Source: Pleurotus ostreatus/Saccharomyces cerevisiae fusant (taxonomy: Eukaryota > Opisthokonta). From it: a DNA stretch of 12,907 bases. Below are positions 6,921 through 12,907 of the stretch, in pieces. Position 1 is the first letter of the stretch, and each line of letters starts with the position of its first letter. Below the pieces are notes generated by a model that was given only the letters and a program-made list of their open reading frames with translations, made no database searches and was not told where the DNA came from. The translations under genes were made by a program, and so were the position numbers. The stretch covers positions 1-12,907 of the forward strand of contig JAMQCK010001026.1 of assembly GCA_024196135.1 (NCBI GenBank), in the 5' to 3' direction.

Positions 6921-8196
6921 ATGACCGACATGAAGGACCTGTCCATCTTCGCTGCGACCGAGGAGCAGATTCTTGAAGCCAGGAAGAGGTCGTTCCACCA
7001 CTGGGCGAAGGGAGAAACCTTGGAAGAGCATCTCGCTTGCGACGAGGCCATCTCGAAGCAGGAATGTGCGATAGACGGTAGAGCCATACTTTGGTAGGTC
7101 TGAGTTAGTTTTCGCGTACCCGGTTTTGCTCATCGAAGAGGACAGGGTGCTGGCACCCAGAAACGATTCAGAGACGCTAGACTTTTTGTGCTCTTGCCAA
7201 ACGTGAGTCAGTCCTAGCGATTCCTTTGACACTGAACATACCAAGAACCAGTTACCGTCGTAATGCCCGTTACTACGATGGGCAGCTCAAGACCGTCACC
7301 GCTTACGGCGTCTCATCCGTCTTCACTCCCGCAGAAAAGCGCGGGCGAGGCTATGCGAAGCACATGATGCGTCTGTTGCATTGGGTCCTCGCGGACGAGG
7401 CCTTCTTGCCGGTATGTCCAGAAGAATGGGGCGCGCCTCCGGCAAGGGTCGCCCATGCGGGCGGCGCTTACTTCTCCTCGCTGTTGAGCCACGTCGGGGA
7501 TTTCTACAAGTCCTGCGGTGCTACGCCGTCGACGGAAGGATGGGCAGTCAAGGGCGCGGTCTCGACCATCTGGGACGTCGGAGTTCTTGCAGATGACGAG
7601 TCGCATTTGAGCGGTGCCTGGCAGTGGCTAGATGAGAGAGCGGTGAGGGAAACATGGAATGAGGACGTGCCCCTGATGGAGAGGGAGATCGTCGAGCACG
7701 CACAAGGGCATCCGGAGCAACCGCTTCTGGCGTACCTGCCACACGAGGGCGTCGCCGAGTACCAACAAAATCGTGCGCTGCTAGTCGCAACAAGCAAGCC
7801 TTTCCTGGTGAAGTACTGGGGCGTCCGAGCGAAGACAGGACCGCTCTGCTATGCCACCTGGACAATCGACGTCCACTCACCTTCATCGAAGACCATCCTC
7901 TTGACGCGGATGCGAGCGCAAAGCGCGGATCACTTTGCAGAGCTGATGAAGGAATTACTTGCGTATGCGAAGAGGAATCACTATCAGAGGATTGAACTAT
8001 GGAACATCCCCGAGGCATTTAAGGCCAAGGCGCAAGCAACGGGCGGTGTGACGAGTGCGAACGACAAGCTTTCGCCTGGTCTCAAGTGCTACGCCAACAA
8101 AAATCCAGAGTGGATATTCAACGAACCGTGAGTGCTCGATGTCTTCGACTGTGAGCGCGACAGCTGACTAAGAGTAACAGTTTTTGTTGGTGCTGA
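6921..8196 (+). CDS. LYC1-like GNAT acetyltransferase, tandem copy 3
   Basis: The exons are 6921-7093, 7146-7202, 7252-8127 and 8181-8196. The 373-residue product has the same exon lengths as copy 2 (173, 57, 876 and 16 nt). The acetyl-CoA loop is RGRGYA at residues 107-112, again R-x-x-G-x-A, followed by KHMMRLLHWVLADE. AEYQQNR, EWGAPPARV and FYKSCG are all present, and the end is FCWC. Copy 3 resembles copy 2 more than copy 1 across the C-terminal half. It differs from copy 2 in the helix near residue 310, where WYAKENGF becomes AYAKRNHY, so the active site or dimer surface may differ. Lysine-like amine acetylation is inferred from the family. The start at 6921 matches the paralogues; a second in-frame ATG follows three codons later. 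All introns have ordinary GT...AG ends. Confidence 0.88.
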
Positions 8197-8385
8197 GGTG
8201 AAGTCTGCCGGAAAACTGGATGAGGCGGTCCTTGAGACAAGGAGAGATGGAAATTAGTATACACAGGGGGGTTACTTGGACAAGAAATGCATGCTTGGGC
8301 CCTGTAATGTGAGCTGAGTGACCTTGAGTCATGGTGGTCCAGAACAAGCTGCGGTGAAGTCGAACTTCACGTGCAATGTGACTAG

Positions 8386-8391
8386 ACGCGT
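8386..8391. promoter_or_regulatory. ACGCGT (MCB-like) box 1 of the MMS22-like gene
   Basis: The perfect hexamer is about 105 nt upstream of the ATG at 8495. It is the core of the MluI cell-cycle box used by MBF to drive G1/S transcription of replication and repair genes in yeasts. Its pairing with a second copy 40 bp downstream strengthens the call. Confidence 0.5.
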
Positions 8392-8425
8392 TTGATGGTC
8401 ACAAGTCCGTGACGAATTGTCTGGC

Positions 8426-8431
8426 ACGCGT
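8426..8431. promoter_or_regulatory. ACGCGT (MCB-like) box 2 of the MMS22-like gene
   Basis: The second perfect hexamer is about 65 nt upstream of the ATG, exactly 40 bp from box 1. The flanks make the pair a longer inverted match, TAGACGCG at 8383-8390 against CGCGTCTA at 8427-8434. The intergenic stretch (8197-8494) shows no other clear element. Confidence 0.5.
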
Positions 8432-8494
8432 CTATCGGTGTCACCGTATCTAAACGGGTGGTTGCTTTCCGCCAACTCGACGAATTTGCCACGC

Positions 8495-11400
8495 ATGGCG
8501 GACGGTGGAGAATATGTCGAAACCTCGGACCCAGAGGAGGGAGGCGATCCCAGCCTTCGTGCCCAAATCGCTGGCATTAAGCGCACTTTACCGAGTATAG
8601 ATCGACGGCCAACTAAACGGCGAAAGGTACCTGAACTGTGCTTGCCAGTGTGATAACCTGCTAATTGTACCATAGGTGCAACGAGGGCTCTCTGAACCAC
8701 CACTTGAAGATCCAGGGACATGGCAATCAGCGGCGAGTTCATGGTTCTCCTCACCAGCAGCGAAACCTGCTTCTGCGCGCCTCACACCTCCACATCCCGC
8801 GAAGGAAGCTATACCCACTCGGAGTCCATCTCCTATCGGTTTCGATGACGCCTACCCTTTTCGATCGCTACCGCATCCAGACTCCCTCCCACCAGACCCT
8901 CCTCCGACAAGTTCACAGCCAGGACACCCTTCAACACCGTCAGGTCCATCATCTCCACTTGTGACCCCACGACATTCGCGACACCTCACCCCCGATACCG
9001 CAATGGACTCACCGGATCCGCTGAATCTGTTCAGCTCTCCTATGCAAACCACGGTATTCGACGCGGAACAGGACATGGACCTCGACTCTCAAGGGAAATC
9101 AAATGAGACTGGCACTCCAACTATGCCTCTGTCCACGCCGTTACCGACGCAATCACCATTGACTTCCCCACTATCTTCGCCTGCGCGCTCCAATCGCTCG
9201 GCCTCCCCACATCGCACTCATGACCCTCCCAATCAGGAGGGTGAGCCGCCTGAAGCTTTCGACGACACCCTCGCCGATATCGGCAACCAGACAGAGGAGC
9301 CAACCAGGGGGCGGTACTCCCTTCGAAAGCGCAACGCGGCTAACATGAATCCTTATACGCTCGACCAGAAGAAATACACTTACCTGATGCGCAATAATCC
9401 CGAGGCGATAGTCAAGCTGCGGGACTTCGCAAGGCGGCATGGATTTGCTGCCGAAGAAAACGACGAGGAGGAGTCTCAAGAGTTCATCCCAGAGGAACCG
9501 CACCGCCGGCGTCAGAGTGCAGGTACGTTGCCAAACATCACTTCGTTACTTCGCTCTCAACGCGCTCCCGCAGATGCCCGCTCTCGCTCTCAAGATAAAG
9601 AGCTATCGCCTGGCGAAGCAGAACTTTTGGATGAGTTTGACGTAGAACTGCCTCGCCGTAACGAGTTCCTCAAGGAGTTTCAACGGATGGAAAGGGAGAG
9701 TAAACGGCGCGAGCGGGAGGAGAAGAAGAAGGCCAAAGAAGCGGAGAAGGCTCGCAAGGAAGAGGAAAGGGCAAGACGAGACGAAGAGAGGCGGCGCAAG
9801 GAATTGGCGGCGGACGAACGGCGTCGTCGGCAATTACGGGCGGCGAATGGGCATCGTGAGGAAGCCCGTAGTAGGTCCTCGCGTTCGCCAACACCAGGTC
9901 CATCGCGGCAACGTGATTCTGCGTCGCCTGTGAGCCTGCTTTCACCGCTCGAGTTCGCGAATGTTTTTGACCAGTACATGCAGGATCGTACTATGCGCTC
10001 CCCTTCGCCCGACACACGACCCTGGGATGTGTCCCCGCGTCCACTCTCGCCAATTGATTCGCCTCCTCGCGTCGCGTCCACCTCTCCCCTCGCGGCCAGC
10101 CGTGCGAACTCACCCCTCGACGTTGAAGAGTCCGACGACGAACACGCAGCCGACGATGCCAACGAAGGTTCCGACGAAAGTGGCGAAGATAACGCAGACC
10201 CCATCGAGGTGGTCGATCCCAAAGGGCGCCTGAAGCTGAAGGCCCTGCGCCGTGTCTTACCGAAGTTCATGTGGTCGAAGGCATTGAAGAAGACTCCCCC
10301 GAAGCCAAAACCACAGCGGAGCCAGACACGAGCTACTACTGCCGACGCCTCCGACGATGATCGCGACGTTCCCCTCCAGCCGGGTCAGTCGAGGGTGCGC
10401 ATCGTGGCGCGACCACGCGACGTGCGCGATATCAAGGGCGACCCAGAGAGCTCTGACTCCGAGCGCTCCGTACGCTCGTTCGACAGTGGAGGCTCTCAGG
10501 CTATCGAGGTCCGACCCGCTCGCCCGCGATACAGGCCCATCAACATCTCGGATGACGACGCTAGTGTAAAAAACGAAGCCGACGTCCTCGACCTAACGGG
10601 CGACCCGACCACAGAAGAGGAAGAATTCGAGGAAGTCGACGACGACGACCTGCGCGGCTACTTCCACGCCGGCGAACGCCCCAAGCGGGAATTCAGCATC
10701 GTGGACTTTATGCTGGACCGGACGCGCAGGCTGGTGTCGGGCAAGGCGAGGCAACCGAAGAAGGCATCTGGCAGGTACAAATTCATCACTGCCGCTGCGC
10801 GTCGGAATGGTGGCGGTCGCCAACTGAAACTCGATTTCAGTAACCACCGCACGCACAAGCGATCCAAGGGCGGCACCTCTCATCGAGCTCTCCACCGCAG
10901 CTCTTCTGGTCGCGCGTCGTCGCCGCACGACGAAGGCGCAGGTCCTTCCCATCGACATCGCTCTGGCGGGAAGCGTACTGGCGGTCACCGGACGACGGAT
11001 CGCACGCATGCGTCCAAGCCCCGCAAGGACCAAGGCGAGGTCGTCGAGCTGGAGCACGACCCGCAAGCGGACGACTGGTGGCAGAAACGCAAGGAGAAGC
11101 GCAAGCTGGCGAAGGAGCGGAAGCGCCTGCGCGGTCTGCATGTCTTCACCGCGGGCGGCGGCCTTGCGTCGGGCTTTGGCAATCGCAAATACGTGACAGT
11201 TGACTTCGAGGATGAGGCCGTATACCAAGCGCTGCATTTCGAGCAGGCGCCTCCGTCGCCTTCGCCTCAAACGAGGCACGGCTCCTCGCAGCATACTCAC
11301 CGGCCTCCCATGTCCCGCACCCAGTCGGCTCGATCTCTCCCAGCTCCCGATGCCCCCCATCCTGCTCACGATGAAGATGAGGACCACGGAGAGGAGGAGG

Positions 11401-12907
11401 AGGAGGAAGAGAAGCTGAAGTTCGCGGACAAGATGCTGCAGCACGAGATCCCTGTGCTGCCCTCCGGGCTGGCATTCGACAATGCGACGTACATCGGACA
11501 CGGCAGGCTCCGCGCGGTGCTAGTGGCGCTTGCGGGGAAGGACGCCGGAGAGCCCATGCCTTGGAGTGATCACGGTGTCAAGTTCTTATCATCGGACGAC
11601 TTCGCGATGTTCACCGCTCAGTTCGGCCAGCTCTGCGACCAGCTCCTCGAACTCGCGACCGGGCTGCCGGAGGACGATAGTGCAAAGCAGGCGGAGGAGT
11701 GGTCCGCGACTACAAAGGCTGCGAGTGAGCATGTGTCGTGGTACCTGCGGTCTACACCGCCAGACGAGCGAGTAGTGCGCCTTTCCGCTGTGAAGGACGT
11801 CGTCAGTCGGCTTGTCGGTGGGCTTCGTTCGGCCGACCTTGCGGCAGACGCTGTCGATAGCTGCACATTCGCTGTTGCCTTGTTTGCCGTTGATGTATCC
11901 GCGCGAATATATGCCGTCGGCTCGGACGCGACAACCCTCGCCGATTCTGCGGGGGTCCTGCTCGATTTCCTTGTGCGGTTCGGCCTGCCCGCTGTTCTCG
12001 ACGACTTGCGGGCCATATGCGAGGAGGACCCCTTGCCCTCCATCCTTACGTCAACAACCACACGCTGGGCCGCGCAGGCGTGGGTCTGCCTCATCCACAT
12101 TCTCCATGCACCACTGCTTGAACGCAATGGCGACGACTCTCGGCCATCTCTTTGGTCCTTGATGGAGCCCATACTGAAGGCCGACAAGACTGGTCATGTC
12201 AAAAAGGCCGAGCACATCTGGAGGACGGTGTTCAGCGTATGTGCGCTGTCGCAGTTCAACCAGCACGGCTTCACGACTGCCGAATTCCACCTGCCCGCTG
12301 CATGGAGCATCGTCGACTCTGCGATGAGCCTGACCCGTCTCGAAGTGGACCTCTTGACCCGACCTTCGACTTCGTACACAGAACGCAGGTTGATGGAAGT
12401 GTACGCAGGAATCGTAGTGTTTCGGTGCTACCAATTGTGGGGGCGCTGCGGGTGGAACCCGGGCGAGGAGGCGTCTCACCCAGTGATGAGGAGGCTTGCG
12501 GCAATCTACAAGTCGAGGCATTACGCCGACCTACGCACGGAGAAGCACAGCGACTACCCTGCTTTCATTCGTGAAGGGCGTCTATCCGATCTGACAGTAC
12601 CTCTCGATCGCGTCGAGAAGGAGACGGCCTTCACCCTGTTCTTGCGTCTGGTAGCGGCGACCATTCAGAAGGGCATGGACCCCGGGCGGAGCACTCCTAT
12701 GAAGATCTTCAGGGCCAGGCAATTGCTCAGCGTCTGGGGACCACTCTCGAAGGTCGACCTGGAAACCCTGCGGACTCCCAGCAAGAATCAGCTGTCCACG
12801 CTATTCAATCGTATCAGCTTCGCGATACTCGCCATATACTTGGACCCAGCCTCCTGCGACAGACGCATCGACCAAGCCCTTCAGTCCGTCGAGTTCGAGA
12901 AGGCTTC
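8495..12907 (+). CDS. Mus7/MMS22-family DNA repair protein, 5' part
   Basis: The exons are 8495-8626, 8676-9522 and 9574 to beyond the right edge, giving 1437 codons plus two bases with no stop. Mms22/Mus7 proteins protect stalled replication forks and promote recombination; budding-yeast Mms22 is a substrate adaptor of the Rtt101-Mms1 ubiquitin ligase. Residues 37-44 (RPTKRRK-type) look like a nuclear localisation signal. Residues 45-250 are Ser/Pro-rich with many S/T-P sites. Residues about 255-300 form a conserved-looking block, RYSLRKRNAANMNPYTLDQK and onward, resembling the N-terminal motif of fungal MMS22. Residues 360-430 are a highly charged helix, probably coiled coil. Two SUMO-interaction-like motifs lie near 645-667, and a run of seven Glu near 932. 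From about residue 940 the sequence becomes folded and helical, with EHIWRTVFSVCALSQFNQHG typical of the large MMS22 domain. The family call rests on these motifs and overall organisation, not on a search. Confidence 0.82.

Noticed and set aside
1639..8196. Caleosin-like gene plus three acetyltransferases as a secondary-metabolite cluster
   Set aside because: There is no backbone synthase, transporter or pathway regulator in the window. A tandem paralogue array next to a lipid-surface protein is better explained by ordinary gene duplication.
9673..9840. Polypurine run as a possible triplex or regulatory DNA element
   Set aside because: It is fully explained by Lys/Glu/Arg codons of the charged helix in the MMS22-like protein.
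10593..11501. Minus-strand open frame of 302 codons
   Set aside because: It is antisense to the acidic and basic low-complexity part of the MMS22-like gene and reads as Leu/Arg runs. Codon bias on the sense strand explains its openness.
1..12907. CRISPR arrays, bacterial operons, insertion sequences, tRNA or rRNA genes
   Set aside because: No spaced direct repeats, terminal inverted repeats, transposase-like frames or RNA-gene structures were found. Multi-intron genes exclude a bacterial source.

Overview
This is eukaryotic nuclear DNA, most likely from a filamentous basidiomycete (Agaricomycete-like). The genes are G+C-rich and close together. They are interrupted by many introns of 47-54 nt with GT...AG ends and CTRAC/CTAAY-like branch sites. 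Their closest recognisable relatives are fungal families. I see no rRNA, tRNA, CRISPR array, transposon or any bacterial feature.

Layout, left to right. (1) The 5' end of a minus-strand gene (positions 683 to 1, running off the window) encodes an acidic, low-complexity N-terminus followed by a predicted helical segment. I cannot name the family. (2) A 955-bp divergent intergenic region follows. (3) A seven-exon plus-strand gene (1639-3300) encodes a 454-residue caleosin-like protein. It has one EF-hand loop and a long N-terminus built from Gly/Val-rich 11-residue repeats that resemble the lipid-droplet-binding repeats of perilipins. (4) Three tandem paralogous genes (3561-4827, 5340-6616, 6921-8196) encode LYC1-like GNAT acetyltransferases of 371, 373 and 373 residues. 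All share one four-exon architecture, including a 57-nt second exon and a 16-nt last exon. (5) The 5' part of a large gene (8495 to beyond 12907) encodes a Mus7/MMS22-family replication-fork repair protein. At least 1437 residues are in the window. Its proximal upstream region carries two ACGCGT boxes, the MluI cell-cycle box.

How the genes relate. The LYC1 family is known for N6-acetylation of free lysine, the first step of an acetylated lysine catabolic route. The tandem array looks like local gene amplification followed by divergence, with the first copy the most altered. The caleosin-like protein probably sits on lipid droplets or another lipid surface, but it lacks the histidines expected for a haem peroxygenase. 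The MMS22-like protein would act in the nucleus at damaged replication forks, and its promoter boxes suit G1/S transcription. Nothing shows that these neighbours form one functional cluster.

All exon models were made by eye from splice consensus, reading-frame continuity and, for the three paralogues, mutual alignment. No database search was possible.
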